This document shows, in pieces, positions 7,996 to 16,635 of a stretch of DNA of 64,000 bases. Made by a program: the position numbers and the translations under genes. The first letter of the stretch is position 1. Each line of letters begins with the position of its first letter. Origin of the DNA: Mycolicibacter virginiensis (GTDB taxonomy: Bacteria; Actinomycetota; Actinomycetes; Mycobacteriales; Mycobacteriaceae); assembly GCF_022374935.2 (NCBI RefSeq), contig NZ_CP092430.2, positions 62,001-126,000 of the forward strand, in the 5' to 3' direction. The notes beneath the pieces are model-generated. The model ran no database searches and was not told where the DNA came from. It saw only the letters and a program-made list of their open reading frames with translations.

Positions 7996-8082
7996 GGTTC
8001 ATATCGTAACGTCGACGGAGACCCTCTAGTTGAGATGCGAGTTGGGTAGCCGAACAGACGAGCGACGCTTAAGGATGCACAG

Positions 8083-8556
8083 TCAGGTGGCAGCGCATCG
8101 AGTCTCCATCGCGGACGTCTTGCCCGCAGTGTCAGCCAGCGCCTCGGCATATTGATCGGGAGTTGACGTCAGCCCCATCGCTGCCTGCGTCAGGTATGCG
8201 GTGGCTAACGCTTGGGCCGCCTCCCGAAACCCGGAATCTAGAGCGGGGCTGGCCGCAGCTAGTTCAAGCATGGCCGCTCCATTCGTTAGGGCATCGCGAG
8301 CAACCCCGACGTTTCCATCCGGGTTGTTCGTTGCGGTGTGCACTGCCCGTGCGGCGAGATCGAACCTCTCGCACATGTGACTCTGCGCAGCAGACTGCTG
8401 GCCCGATGTGTACGCGGGTTCCGGGCTAGGTCGCGTCAGCAACATGATCAGGACCCCGGCCGAAACGACAGCGTTGATTAGCAACAAGAGCAGGAGAGGT
8501 ATCCGCGCCCGCGGAGTAATTGGACCTACCGTCGATACAGGCGAGGGAGGGAGCAC
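8083..8556 (-). CDS. Single-span two-cysteine membrane protein, family copy 4
   Basis: About 157 residues from the GTG at 8556; a TTG at 8595 is an alternative that adds 13 residues. A leucine-rich span (RIPLLLLLLINAVVSAGVL, about residues 18-38) is followed by MCERFDLAARAVHTATNNP, ALTNGAAMLELAAASPALD and a C-terminal MET-RCAAT, in which the usual LC is RC. The family pattern and the cysteine spacing are otherwise kept, so I treat it as functional. Confidence 0.6.
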   Translation of the reverse strand: MLPPSPVSTVGPITPRARIPLLLLLLINAVVSAGVLIMLLTRPSPEPAYTSGQQSAAQSHMCERFDLAARAVHTATNNPDGNVGVARDALTNGAAMLELAAASPALDSGFREAAQALATAYLTQAAMGLTSTPDQYAEALADTAGKTSAMETRCAAT

Positions 8557-8860
8557 ATCATTCAGCCTATCCCTGTGTGCCACTGGAGGCAGCAATTGCC
8601 GGCCGTCCGCTTGGATTTAGGCTGGGCAGAAAGAGATTCTGGTGCGCCGGCTTGAGAAGTAGCTTTGCTTAGCGCTGATTGGTTTGTTGACCAAGAGTCG
8701 AGGTTCCACGAAAGCAGGACGCGAGCGACCGTATCGTCGGTGAGATCTACACGGACGGAACGCGCTGCCCTGGCTAGTTCTTGTGCGATTGCTACTGCGC
8801 GGTGTCAGATTGACCAGCTGGTGACAGATGGACTGAAATGGATTCCCCGCGTGCAGCCCG
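8557..8860. other. Gene-free spacer between family copies
   Basis: About 300 bases with no convincing coding frame on either strand, no family-copy remnant that I could read, and no hairpin with a T-tract. The base composition is lower in GC than the surrounding genes. It probably holds the promoter for the copy starting at 8556. Confidence 0.4.
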
Positions 8861-9340
8861 TCACTCACTGCACAGCGCCGTCATTACGCGGTCCTTGGCA
8901 TTCATGTCGTCAACCGAGGCGAGGTACTGGTCCCGCGTTGCCATGCCGGCTGTACCCAGGGCTGCTGTCGTTTGGTAACTGCTAGCCAGTGCGCGAGCGG
9001 CGTCACGATCGTTGGCTTCCAATGCCGGATCCTGGGAGGCGGCGTACAACATCAAGGCACCGTTCGAAAGTGCGACTCGTGCTAATGCGGCCTGGCCATC
9101 AGGGTCGCTGGTTTCGATATGCATCGCATGGCCAGCCAGCTTGTACCGTTCGCACAACTGCGTCTTCGCTTCGGCCTTCTCTTCCGCGGAGTAAGTCACC
9201 ACAGAATGCGTCGGCCTGGATAGGGCAATGACAACGCCAGCGATGGCCACCGCGGCCGTTGCAATAAGACCGACCGTGAGCGCGACGAACTGCCATCGAT
9301 GGGGGCGAAGAGGGGGCGGAACAGGCGAATGCGGGGTCAT
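8861..9340 (-). CDS. Single-span two-cysteine membrane protein, family copy 5
   Basis: A 159-residue protein with a span at about residues 17-39 (ALTVGLIATAAVAIAGVVIAL), then YSAEEKAEAKTQLCERYKLA, HIETSDPDG, LSNGALMLYAASQDPALE and a final LCSE. The ATG at 9340 lies 8 bases after the stop of the VOC gene, so the two may be co-transcribed. It is the outermost member of the array and retains all family features. Confidence 0.65.
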   Translation of the reverse strand: MTPHSPVPPPLRPHRWQFVALTVGLIATAAVAIAGVVIALSRPTHSVVTYSAEEKAEAKTQLCERYKLAGHAMHIETSDPDGQAALARVALSNGALMLYAASQDPALEANDRDAARALASSYQTTAALGTAGMATRDQYLASVDDMNAKDRVMTALCSE

Positions 9341-9348
9341 CGCGCCCT

Positions 9349-9702
9349 CTACCGCCCCAACGGCTTATAGAACACCAGCCCATTGCCCTTGTTGTCGTAG
9401 ACCACCGCCCGGCGCTCGTGGGCATCGTCGTAGGGGCCCTTGACGATTCCGCCACCACTGGCCTCGATGGCTTTCGCCGCACCGTCGACGTCGTCGGTCT
9501 TGATGCCGACCACCACCTGCCCGTGGATGGGGTGGTCCACCGCGGTCGCCAATGCCAGCGTCACCGACCCGCCGTCGAGCGCGGCGAAGTGCGCGCCGTC
9601 GCGAAACTTCAGCGGCATGCCCAGGGTCTCGCTGTAGAACTTGATCGACTCGTCCAGGTCGTCGGTGGACAAGACGATCATCCGAATGTCGTGGTCGCTC
9701 AC
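9349..9702 (-). CDS. VOC (glyoxalase/bleomycin-resistance fold) family protein
   Basis: A 117-residue single VOC module with the characteristic opening VLSTDDLDESIKFYSETLGM and closing GNGLVFYKP. The usual histidine/glutamate metal ligands at the strand starts are not evident, so an enzyme role is uncertain; many such proteins are binding proteins or degenerate lyases. The GTG at 9702 is supported by an excellent AGGAGGT ribosome site. It is divergent from the hydrolase at 9760 and may share a transcript with the membrane protein downstream. Confidence 0.75.
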   Translation of the reverse strand: MSDHDIRMIVLSTDDLDESIKFYSETLGMPLKFRDGAHFAALDGGSVTLALATAVDHPIHGQVVVGIKTDDVDGAAKAIEASGGGIVKGPYDDAHERRAVVYDNKGNGLVFYKPLGR

Positions 9703-9759
9703 TGCTACCTCCTGTGGATTCGGTCTCGATCCAGGCTAGGCCCGGGATAGCGTCAGCGG

Positions 9760-10686
9760 GTGGGTAAACGCCTTGCCGCTTTGGTCATAACGCTCGTTCT
9801 CGTCGCACTGCTGGTCAACGCCATGGTCACCGACCGCATCGCGCGGGCTGCCGAGCCGTTCGCGCAGGGGCGGGTGCTGGAGCTGCCCGGACCGGATCTC
9901 AACGTCCGCGAGTACGGCCCGGGTGGGGACCGCGCCATCGTGCTGCTGCACGGCTATTCGGCGTCGATCCAGTGGTGGGAGGCGGTGGCGCCCGCGCTGG
10001 CAAACACATCGCGGGTGGTCGCGATCGACCTGGTCGGCCACGGCGGCTCCGAGGCCCCGAGCGACGCCGCCCCCTACCGCGCCGAGTGTCAGGCGACCGC
10101 CGTACACCAAGCGCTCGATGCCCTGGGGGTGCGGCACGCCGTGCTGGTCGGGCATTCGATGGGTGGGACGGTGGCCACCGCCTTGGCCGAAAGCGCACCG
10201 GAGCTGGTGGACCGCGTGGTCGTCTCCGACACTCCCGCGGCGCTGGGGATGACTGCCATGCCCGCGCTGGGCAACGCGGTGTGCTGGCCGGTGCTCGGCG
10301 CCGCGGTCGACAAGTTGCGCAGCGTCGATGCCGTCGACAAGAGCTCGCTGCAGACCGGCTTCGCCGCCGACTTCCCGGTTCCCGCGTTGGCCTACCGTTC
10401 GTTGAAACGAATGACCCACAACGCATTGTGTGACGCCAAGACCGCGAGCCGTATCAACGAACAGCAAGCGGTGGCCGACCGGCTGGCGGGGCTGGGCAAG
10501 CCGGTGCTGGTGGTGTGGGGTGACAGTGATGTGCTGACCCCGACCGTCCAGAACGTCGACCGCTATCGGCAGGCCGGCCTGCAGCCGGTCGTCATCGCCG
10601 GATCGGGGCACAGCCCCCTAGTCGAGAAACCCAGTGAATTCGTCAGCACGATAAACGAATTCGCCCGCGGGGCCAAGAAAACCTAG
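9760..10686 (+). CDS. Membrane-anchored alpha/beta hydrolase
   Basis: A 308-residue protein. Residues 5-23 form a signal anchor (LAALVITLVLVALLVNAMV). The fold markers are VLLHGYSAS (oxyanion region), the nucleophile elbow GHSMGG, an acidic residue in VWGDSDVLTP and the catalytic histidine in GSGHSPLVE. It probably hydrolyses an ester, epoxide or similar at the outer face of the membrane; the substrate cannot be told. The start is GTG at 9760. Its end overlaps the convergent dipeptidase by 4 bases. Confidence 0.8.
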   Translation: MGKRLAALVITLVLVALLVNAMVTDRIARAAEPFAQGRVLELPGPDLNVREYGPGGDRAIVLLHGYSASIQWWEAVAPALANTSRVVAIDLVGHGGSEAPSDAAPYRAECQATAVHQALDALGVRHAVLVGHSMGGTVATALAESAPELVDRVVVSDTPAALGMTAMPALGNAVCWPVLGAAVDKLRSVDAVDKSSLQTGFAADFPVPALAYRSLKRMTHNALCDAKTASRINEQQAVADRLAGLGKPVLVVWGDSDVLTPTVQNVDRYRQAGLQPVVIAGSGHSPLVEKPSEFVSTINEFARGAKKT

Positions 10687-11639
10687 GTCCGCCAGGTCTC
10701 GCGTGCCACCCGGTGGAAGTTGCCGCCGAGCACGGCATTGATGTCGGCATCGGCCCAGCCGCGTACCGAAAGGTGGTCACCCAGGCCCAGCCAGGTCTCC
10801 GGGGGCATCCACTGGATCGGGCCCCAGCGGGTGTAGCTCTCGTCGAACAACTGCGGATTAGCGAGCAGCTCGGCATTGAAGTCGGCGTGGTCGAAGGAGT
10901 AGTCGGTGCTGACGCCGACATGTTCGATGCCCACCAGTTCTACCGCGTACTCCAGGTGGTGCGCTACGGCGTCGAGGGTTGGGGTGTTGGGGCCCAGGAA
11001 GATTCCCACCGCGGTGATGCCGACGACGCCGCCGGTAGCCGCGCACGCCAGGGCCTGATCGTCGGTGATGTTGCGCGGGTGATCCCACAGGGCCCGCATA
11101 CACGAATGGCTGTAGACGACGGGGCCGGTCGAAACCGCACACATGTCCAGGCCGGTGCGGGCGCTGCAATGTGAGCCGTCGGGAACCATGCCCACGGCGT
11201 TCATCTCGGCCACGATCGCGCGGCCCCACGCGGTCAGTCCGGAGTCCACGGCGTCCAGACAGCCGCTGCCGGCACGGTTGGCGTGGTTGTAGGTGGGCAA
11301 TAGCGTGCGGACCCCCTGCTCGGCCAACACGGCAAGGTTGGACAGATCGTCGTCGAGCGGGTTGGAATCCTCCAGGTCGAACACCACCGCGATCCCGCCG
11401 GCGCCGGTGATCGCGTCGACGTCATCCAGTCCGGCCGCGACCGTCAGGCCCGGGTGAGCCTCGATGGCGCGACGAAAGTGCCGCAGCAGGGCCAAGGTGT
11501 CGGCCAAGCGCTGCGGTACGTAGCCCACGTTCACCGACAGCAATGCGCCGCCGGAATGCTGGTAGCGGGTCAGCGGGGCCACCTCGGCACTGTCCTGCAA
11601 CGGCAGGCAAGTGTGCTGGTCCCACAGCAGCGTGCTCAT
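10683..11639 (-). CDS. Membrane dipeptidase family (peptidase M19) protein
   Basis: A 318-residue protein matching the renal-dipeptidase fold: a start with WDQHTCLPL in place of the DGHND metal motif, a glutamate in FDLEDSNPLDDD, SHCSART, and YSHSCMRALWDHPRNITDDQ, GVVGITAVG and HVGVSTDYSFDH as in the family. It would cleave dipeptides with a dinuclear zinc centre. The ATG at 11639 fits the family length; the frame continues upstream only as antisense of the acetyltransferase. There is no signal peptide, so it is cytosolic. Confidence 0.8.
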   Translation of the reverse strand: MSTLLWDQHTCLPLQDSAEVAPLTRYQHSGGALLSVNVGYVPQRLADTLALLRHFRRAIEAHPGLTVAAGLDDVDAITGAGGIAVVFDLEDSNPLDDDLSNLAVLAEQGVRTLLPTYNHANRAGSGCLDAVDSGLTAWGRAIVAEMNAVGMVPDGSHCSARTGLDMCAVSTGPVVYSHSCMRALWDHPRNITDDQALACAATGGVVGITAVGIFLGPNTPTLDAVAHHLEYAVELVGIEHVGVSTDYSFDHADFNAELLANPQLFDESYTRWGPIQWMPPETWLGLGDHLSVRGWADADINAVLGGNFHRVARETWRT

Positions 11640-11693
11640 AGCCGCTGATCTTGCTCTGCGCGCCGCCCGAATGCGACGCATTAACCTAGCCCC

Positions 11694-12305
11694 ATGGCAA
11701 TCGACTCGCGGCCCGCGTTGAAATCGGACATCCCCTCGCTGGCGCAGGCGTTGGGACGCGCGTTCTACGACGACCCGGTATCGATGTGGCTGCTTCCCGA
11801 CGACGCGGCCCGCACCGAGCAGTTGACGACGTTCTTCGGCACCTCCACGCGGGTTCATCACCTGGCGGGCGGTGGCGTCGAGGTGGCCGACGACGGCGCA
11901 GTCGTCGGGGCGGCTGCGCTGTGGGACCCGCCCAACCGCTGGAAACAGTCGATCTGGTCGCAGCTGCGCATGGTGCCGTCGTTGTTCCGGTCCTTCGGCT
12001 TCCGGCTTACCCAAGGCCGCGCACTGACAGACCTGTTGGACGCCAACCACCCCGAAGAGCCGCACTGGTATCTGGCGGTGATCGGCAGTGACCCGGCTGT
12101 GCGGGGACGCGGCTTCGGGCAGGCCGTCATGCAGCCGCGGCTCGATCGCTGCGATGCCGAACTCTGCCCGGCCTATCTTGAGTCCAGCAAGCACGAGAAC
12201 GTGCCGTACTACGAGCGTTTCGGCTTCCGGGTGATCGGCGAGATCAACGTCCCCCACGGCGGACCGACACTGTGGAAGATGTGGCGGGAGCCGCAGGCTC
12301 CGTAG
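11694..12305 (+). CDS. GNAT family N-acetyltransferase
   Basis: A 203-residue protein. The acetyl-CoA loop is visible in LAVIGSDPAVRGRGFGQAV (the R-G-R-G-F-G signature), followed by the helix and LESSKHENVPYYERFGFRV, which is typical of GNAT C-termini. The acceptor is unknown. It is divergent from the dipeptidase across 54 bases, and its stop lies 3 bases from the end of the convergent monooxygenase gene. Confidence 0.82.
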   Translation: MAIDSRPALKSDIPSLAQALGRAFYDDPVSMWLLPDDAARTEQLTTFFGTSTRVHHLAGGGVEVADDGAVVGAAALWDPPNRWKQSIWSQLRMVPSLFRSFGFRLTQGRALTDLLDANHPEEPHWYLAVIGSDPAVRGRGFGQAVMQPRLDRCDAELCPAYLESSKHENVPYYERFGFRVIGEINVPHGGPTLWKMWREPQAP

Positions 12306-12308
12306 CGG

Positions 12309-13427
12309 TCAGTCGCTGACCGAGCCGCCGAGTCGTTCGGCGGCGGCGAGGTAGTCCTCGACGAACTCGAACACGACGTCGCGCGCGGGCTTCACCTTGT
12401 TCATCAGCCCGACGCCCTGGCCGACGAAATAAGTGGACAGGGCTTGGGCCCCGGGGTGTCCGGTGGCGGCCAGCTTGTCGATGCGACGCAGTGTGGGTTC
12501 GGCGATCATCGACTGCAGCGGTAGCGGCAGGGTCGGGTGGCCCTTGTCGTTGGGTCGCCACGCATCAGTCCAATCGGAGATCAGTTGGCGTGCGGGCTTG
12601 CCGGTGCGTCCGGTGGAGCGAATGGTGTCGCGCGACGTGGCCGCGAGCATCTTCTGCACGGTGTGCGGAGCCGTTTCGGCCTCCTCGGTGGTGAGCCACA
12701 CCGAACCCGTCCACGCGCCGGCGGCGCCCAGCGCCACGCAGGCCGCCATCTGTCGACCGGTGACGATCCCGCCGGCGGCAAGCACCGGCACGGCGTTGTC
12801 TATGGCTTCGATGACTTCGGGAACGACCACCAGCGTGGAGACTTCGCCACAGTGGCCGCCCGCCTCGGTTCCTTGAGCGACGATCAGATCGACCCCTTGT
12901 GCCACCTGCTTGAGAGCATGCTCCTTGGCGCCTACTAGGGCCGCGACGGGGATGTCGTTGTCCTTGCCGGACTTGATCATGTAATCCGGCGGCACGCCGA
13001 GCGCGTTGGCCATCATGCGGATGGGATGGGCGACCGCGACTTCGAGCAGTTGCTCGCCGTTGCTGCCGGAGAGCATGGCAGATCCCAACCGGGGCTTCTC
13101 GTCGGGCTCAATGTCGTGCTGCGCCAACAGTTCTGCGATGAACGCCTTGTACTCGTCGGGGATCCGGTCGGATAGTTGGTGGCCGGAAAGGTTCTCGCCC
13201 TTGCCTTCGAATTTGGCGGGCACGATGATGTCGATGCCGTAGGGCTTTCCCTTGACCTGCTCGTCAATCCAGGAAAGCTCCTGATCCAACTGCTCCGGGG
13301 TGTAGGCGGCGCCGCCGAGCACGCCGAACCCGCCGGCGTTGGTCACCGCGGCCACCACGTCGCGGCAGTGGCTGAAGGCGAAAAGCGGGAAGTCGATGCC
13401 GTACTGCTCGCAGATGGGGGTCTTCAC
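12309..13427 (-). CDS. Nitronate monooxygenase / NAD(P)H-dependent flavin oxidoreductase
   Basis: A 372-residue TIM-barrel FMN protein of the 2-nitropropane dioxygenase family. Markers are TPICEQYGIDFPLFAF, GGFGVLGG, VAQGTEAGGHCGE, PVLAAGGIVTGRQMAA and LGAAGAWTGS (flavin phosphate site). It would oxidise alkyl nitronates or a related substrate. The GTG at 13427 has an AAAGGAG site at good spacing, better than the TTG six codons upstream. A strong hairpin upstream (13522) isolates it from the phosphatase gene. Confidence 0.83.
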   Translation of the reverse strand: MKTPICEQYGIDFPLFAFSHCRDVVAAVTNAGGFGVLGGAAYTPEQLDQELSWIDEQVKGKPYGIDIIVPAKFEGKGENLSGHQLSDRIPDEYKAFIAELLAQHDIEPDEKPRLGSAMLSGSNGEQLLEVAVAHPIRMMANALGVPPDYMIKSGKDNDIPVAALVGAKEHALKQVAQGVDLIVAQGTEAGGHCGEVSTLVVVPEVIEAIDNAVPVLAAGGIVTGRQMAACVALGAAGAWTGSVWLTTEEAETAPHTVQKMLAATSRDTIRSTGRTGKPARQLISDWTDAWRPNDKGHPTLPLPLQSMIAEPTLRRIDKLAATGHPGAQALSTYFVGQGVGLMNKVKPARDVVFEFVEDYLAAAERLGGSVSD

Positions 13428-13521
13428 GGCCGCTCCTTTGTTCAACTGGGATCGAGAACGGGTCCGGGTCCCGCGGTGTGAGGTAGCTACCGCGACGTTA
13501 GCGCAGCGGCTTCCGGCCGAA

Positions 13522-13562
13522 ACACCGATGCCGCCAGGTCAAAGACCTGGCGGCATCGGTGT
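13522..13562. terminator. Perfect 19-bp hairpin terminator
   Basis: Two perfectly complementary 19-base arms (ACACCGATGCCGCCAGGTC and its reverse complement) around an AAA loop. It lies 11 bases after the stop of the minus-strand phosphatase gene and has no T-tract, like many mycobacterial terminators. Confidence 0.8.
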
Positions 13563-13573
13563 GCGAGGAGCTG

Positions 13574-14971
13574 TCAGCCCACCAGCGCGTCGAGCAGCCC
13601 GGACAGGTCGGAGCCCCCGAGGTCGGGCGTGTACTCGGCGCTTCCCGGCGGGGGCAGCGGTGCGTCGGTCGGCTCGATGGTCCCGGATCCCGTCAGGTAG
13701 CCGACACCGTGTGCCATCCATTGGAGCGTGTCCACCGACAGACCACCGAAGAAGCCGTTGATCTCCTGGGCGAATTGGGCCAGTCCGCTGATCAGGAAGA
13801 TGTCCTGGTCGACGATCCCCTGCAGGAACTTGTCGATGTCGGTGACAACGCCGTTGAGCAGGTACGGGATGGTGGCGACGACGGTACGGAGGCCCAGGGC
13901 CAGGTCGTTGCCGATGTTCGGGTAGCCGTACATCGCGATCGCGTCGGTGAGCGCCTGCTTGAGGTCGACGGGGGTGACGAGGCTGTTCAGGACGTCCGGG
14001 TCGAACGCCATAGAGACACCGTCGAAGTCCGACCGCATCGGGATGCCGAACAGCGACAAGATGGTCGGCGTGATGTCGGCGATCGAGTAGTTCAGGTTCT
14101 GGCTGCCGTCGGACGCATCATTGCCGGCTTGGTCGAAGATCACGAATTGCGTTGTCTCGTTGGGCGACTGGAAGCCGTGCCCAAAGCCCAGCGACTGCTG
14201 GTGGCCGTGGTCGGTGGTGATGATGATTGACCAGTCGTCGCCGGTGATCGCCTTGACGGCGGCTACTGCGGCCAAGATCTCTTGGATGTTACCTGCGACA
14301 TTCACAAGGCCTTGGGCGTATTCGGGTGACCCGCCGCCGAATTCGTGTCCCATCTCGTCGACCTGTCCCTGGTAGGAGAACAGGAAGCTCGAGATGTCGC
14401 CCGGGTTGTTCTGCGTGGCCATGATCTGGGCGATGGTCTCCGCGGTGACGGCCGCGTCGGCGTTAGCCCAGGTGGTCTCCATCGGAATGTAGGTGTTGCT
14501 GTCGGCCTGGTAGCCGCCCGCTGCGGCGAGTTGGTTGAGGTAGTCCCAGTCGGAGATTATCGAGGTGTTGATCTCCGGCTTGTGGTACTCGATCAGGTTG
14601 AACACCGTCGGCCACAGGTTGTACGGCTCGGACTCGAACAGGTTGTTGATCACACCGTGCTTGTCGTCCCACACACCGGTGAGGATCGTCGACCACGACG
14701 GGCCGGAGATCGTGGTGTGGTTGACCTCGGTCGCGGCGCCGGTGATGCCTTGGTCCATCGCGGTCTTGAAACCGCTGTCCTCGTTGTAGGCGTACTCCAG
14801 GATCTTGGAGAGGTTGACTCCGTCGACGCCGATCAACAGCACGTGCTCGGCGGCGAGCAGCCAGTCGGCCGTCGTTGCGGACAGCCCCACCGGTGACCCG
14901 ACGGCGGCACCCGTTCCGGCAACCAGGCCGGCGACGGCCACCCCACTGAGGAACTTCTTGATTGTTGTCAC
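13574..14971 (-). CDS. Secreted alkaline-phosphatase-superfamily phosphodiesterase, paralogue 1
   Basis: A 465-residue protein with a Sec-type signal (VTTIKKFLSGVAVAGLVAG), then the NPP/phosphodiesterase fold. Metal site 1 is in LIGVDGVNL, the likely Thr nucleophile in NHTTISGPSWSTILTG, metal ligands in YQGQVDEMGHEFGGG and TTDHGHQQ, and a further His in GHGFQSPNET. It would hydrolyse phosphate mono- or diesters outside the membrane. The C-terminal 100 residues are a family-specific helical tail. The GTG at 14971 has a GAGGG site. It has its own promoter region, a duplicate of the one before paralogue 3. Confidence 0.82.
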   Translation of the reverse strand: MTTIKKFLSGVAVAGLVAGTGAAVGSPVGLSATTADWLLAAEHVLLIGVDGVNLSKILEYAYNEDSGFKTAMDQGITGAATEVNHTTISGPSWSTILTGVWDDKHGVINNLFESEPYNLWPTVFNLIEYHKPEINTSIISDWDYLNQLAAAGGYQADSNTYIPMETTWANADAAVTAETIAQIMATQNNPGDISSFLFSYQGQVDEMGHEFGGGSPEYAQGLVNVAGNIQEILAAVAAVKAITGDDWSIIITTDHGHQQSLGFGHGFQSPNETTQFVIFDQAGNDASDGSQNLNYSIADITPTILSLFGIPMRSDFDGVSMAFDPDVLNSLVTPVDLKQALTDAIAMYGYPNIGNDLALGLRTVVATIPYLLNGVVTDIDKFLQGIVDQDIFLISGLAQFAQEINGFFGGLSVDTLQWMAHGVGYLTGSGTIEPTDAPLPPPGSAEYTPDLGGSDLSGLLDALVG

Positions 14972-15039
14972 GATCGGATTCCCTCGTCGAGTAGTGCAGG
15001 CCAATGGGCGCAAGACTAACAGTTACCCAGCTAAAACTC

Positions 15040-15100
15040 AGCTTTCTGCCCGAAATCACTCATTTGAGCAGGGTGTTACTGAGGAGGCCTGTGGGTTATT
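15040..15100 (-). promoter_or_regulatory. Duplicated promoter region of phosphatase paralogue 1
   Basis: This segment shares aactcagcttt, ctcattt and gttactgagga, in the same order and at nearly the same spacing, with 18100-18160 in front of paralogue 3. The conserved words lie outside coding sequence, so they probably mark the shared promoter and operator. I cannot name the regulator. Confidence 0.5.
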
Positions 15101-15133
15101 TCACCAGGCGAGACAGGCGTAAGCGCAGCTGTA

Positions 15134-16582
15134 TCAGCTCAGCAGTGCGTCCACATCGAGGAAGGCGTCCAGGTCGGGGGTGCTAACGGCATGGTCAGCC
15201 AGCAAGGCCTCCAGCGATCCGGTGAACTCGGCGGCGCCCGGCAGTGGCAGGGGTGCGTCGTTCGGCGGGATGACGCCGGCCCCGGTGAAGTACGCGACCA
15301 CCCGGCCGATATCGGTGAGTACGTCGGCGGTGGCGGCGCCGACGGTCTTGAGCGCCCACTGCGTGCCCTCGGCCAGCCCGCTGATCAGGAAGATGTCCTG
15401 GTCGACGATCGACTGCAGGAAGTTGAGGATGGGCGGGAGAGCGTAGTTTTCGAGGAAGTAGCCGGCCCCACCCGCCAGCGCCCGGATGCTGAGCATGATG
15501 TCGGTGCCGATGTCGGGGTAGCCGTAGCTGTTGATCGCGTCGGTGAGGGCCTGTTTGAGATCGGCTGGGAAGACGATGCCGTTCAGGATGTCCGGGTCGG
15601 TCTGCATGGGGACCCCGTCGAAGTCCGAACGCATCGGGATGCCGAATGCCTGCAGGATCGTGGGTGTGATGTCGATGGTCTGGTAACTCAGGCTCTGACC
15701 GCCGGCCTGCGCTTCATTTCCGGCCAGCGACAACATCACGAAACTCGATGTCTCGTTGGGCGACTGGAAGCCGTGGCCGAGGCTGAATCCGAACAAGTCC
15801 GGGTTCTGCTGGTGGCCGTGGTCGGTGACCGCGATGATCGTCCACTTGTCACCGGTGGCCGCTTCGGCCTGGGCTACCGCCTCCAGGATCTCCTTCCAAT
15901 TGGCTCCGACGTTGATGACGGCGTCGCGGTACTCGTCTGACCCGCCGCCGTACGAGTGCCCGGCATGGTCGACCTGCGACTGGTAGGAAAACATGAAGGT
16001 GTCGATATTCGGGTTGTTGGTGGTCGCCAGGATCCGGGAGATGGTCTCCTGGGTGACCAGCGCGTCCATCTCCGCCGAGGTGGAGCCACCGGTGATGCCG
16101 ATGATGTTGTCGGCCGGGTAGCCGCCGGTCGACGCAATCTCGGTGAACAGGCCCCGGCCGGAGATGACCGTGGTCTCGATCTCCGGCTTGTTGTACTCGA
16201 GCAGGTTGAACACCGACGGCCAGGTCGTGTACGGCTCGGGCCGGTAGACGTTGCTGACCACGCCGTGCTTGTCGTCCCAGACACCGGTGAGGATCGTCGA
16301 CCACGAAGGTGTGGACATCGTCATATGGCCTGCGATGGTGGTGGCCGCGGTGATGCCCCGGTCCATCAGCATCTTGAAGCCGCTGTCGTCGTTGTAGGCG
16401 TACTCCAGGATCTTGTCCAGGTTGGTGCCGTCGGTGCCGAGCAGCAGCACGTGTTCGGCGGCGAGCATCCACTCGGCGGTCACGGCAGACAGACCCAGCT
16501 GCGTCCCTACTGCCGCGGCTCCCGTTCCAGCAACCAAGCTGGCGACGGCCGTACCGCACAGAAACTGCTTCACCTTCGTCAC
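15134..16582 (-). CDS. Secreted alkaline-phosphatase-superfamily phosphodiesterase, paralogue 2
   Basis: A 482-residue protein with a signal (MTKVKQFLCGTAVASLVAG) almost identical to that of paralogue 3. The catalytic set is kept: LLGTDGTNL, MTMSTPSWSTILTG, YQSQVDHAGHSYGGG, VTDHGHQQ and GHGFQSPNET. The nucleophile segment differs (MTMST where paralogues 1 and 3 have TTISG/TTLSG), and the tail is longer and more divergent. The GTG is at 16582. Only about 50 bases separate it from paralogue 3, so the two are likely one operon while paralogue 1 is transcribed separately. Confidence 0.82.
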   Translation of the reverse strand: MTKVKQFLCGTAVASLVAGTGAAAVGTQLGLSAVTAEWMLAAEHVLLLGTDGTNLDKILEYAYNDDSGFKMLMDRGITAATTIAGHMTMSTPSWSTILTGVWDDKHGVVSNVYRPEPYTTWPSVFNLLEYNKPEIETTVISGRGLFTEIASTGGYPADNIIGITGGSTSAEMDALVTQETISRILATTNNPNIDTFMFSYQSQVDHAGHSYGGGSDEYRDAVINVGANWKEILEAVAQAEAATGDKWTIIAVTDHGHQQNPDLFGFSLGHGFQSPNETSSFVMLSLAGNEAQAGGQSLSYQTIDITPTILQAFGIPMRSDFDGVPMQTDPDILNGIVFPADLKQALTDAINSYGYPDIGTDIMLSIRALAGGAGYFLENYALPPILNFLQSIVDQDIFLISGLAEGTQWALKTVGAATADVLTDIGRVVAYFTGAGVIPPNDAPLPLPGAAEFTGSLEALLADHAVSTPDLDAFLDVDALLS

Positions 16583-16635
16583 GGTCGGGTCTCCTCGTTG
16601 AAGTGATTTGGTGTGGCGCCGTCGGCTTCGACGGA

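Noticed and set aside
8665..8985. Plus-strand frame in the spacer between membrane-protein copies
   Set aside because: Composition is arginine/serine-rich and protein-unlike, no ribosome site, and most of its second half is antisense to an intact gene.
9349..9702. Active glyoxalase I
   Set aside because: The VOC fold is clear but the His/Glu metal ligands are not, so only the family is claimed.
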